A stretch of 64,000 nt of DNA from Coemansia sp. RSA 487 (Eukaryota; Kickxellomycota; Kickxellomycetes; Kickxellales; Kickxellaceae). The stretch is taken from contig JANBRJ010000009.1 of NCBI GenBank assembly GCA_027577595.1, positions 124,001 to 188,000 of the forward strand. Reading direction: 5' to 3'. Position numbers and translations under genes: made by a program. The notes under the pieces are model-generated. The model was not told the DNA's origin. It did not search any database and was given only the letters and a program-made list of their open reading frames with translations. Numbering within the stretch: position 1 is the stretch's first letter; the number at the start of each line of letters is the position of its first letter. Shown here in pieces: positions 63,928 to 64,000 of this stretch.

Positions 63928-64000
63928 TGAGATTTATGCTGAAACAGACTCTGCTGGATGTTTCTGATGTAGGCGCATTTAGATACTGTTGGTCCTGGTG
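63928..64000. other. Window end, DCP2 3' flank
   Basis: Nothing recognised in the last 73 bases. Confidence 0.5.

Overview
This window is nuclear DNA of a fungus. Evidence: dense protein-coding genes (about 29 in 64 kb), short GT-AG introns with CTAAC-like branch sites, introns crowded at the 5' ends of genes, and full-length fungal-type proteins (actin, RPS6, RPS13, RCF2, MGM101, ALG14, MRPL37/mL54, MRPL40/uL24m). Several traits point away from the Dikarya towards an early-diverging lineage: a gamma-SNAP gene, a UBE2E-type E2 with a long disordered N-terminus, a fungal IS630/Tc1-like transposase remnant, and many Ser/Gln/Asn-rich tails. A kickxellomycete (Coemansia-like) is my best guess from overall style, held at low confidence. 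No rRNA, tRNA, CRISPR, plasmid or viral element was recognised.

Layout. 1-5 kb: the 3' part of RCF2 (respiratory supercomplex factor), a broken DNA-transposon fragment, NOC4 (40S ribosome biogenesis) and RPS13. 5-14 kb: a tail-anchored coiled-coil protein, exosome subunit MTR3 divergent from eIF4E, a mitochondrial FAM210/DUF1279 protein and a very acidic protein of unknown role. 14-21 kb: a three-exon 95-residue membrane protein, a PX-BAR sorting nexin, the divergent mitoribosomal pair mL54/uL24m, and ALG14. 21-31 kb: the PP2A activator PTPA, a UBE2E-type E2, gamma-SNAP, a small GPI-type secreted protein, an unknown coiled-coil protein, RPS6 (6-nt first exon, apparent GC-AG intron) and MGM101. 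31-43 kb: actin (three exons), VPS8 (CORVET) divergent from cullin-3. 43-52 kb: a white-collar-like PAS/GATA factor and a large LRR protein. 53-64 kb: condensin BRN1/CAP-H divergent from SEC24, secreted DPP5 peptidase, and DCP2.

The genes are mostly housekeeping and do not form one pathway. Shared themes are translation and ribosome assembly (NOC4, RPS13, RPS6, eIF4E), RNA turnover (MTR3, DCP2), mitochondria (RCF2, FAM210, mL54, uL24m, MGM101) and membrane traffic (sorting nexin, gamma-SNAP, VPS8, SEC24). Head-to-head pairs with short shared promoters recur. I see no convincing new multi-gene system. The most interesting items are gene-structure oddities (RPS6 GC-AG intron, zinc finger and PAS domain both split by introns, a hidden three-exon microprotein) and a few unrecognised proteins. 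All splice junctions were read by eye from sequence and protein continuity and have no transcript support here.
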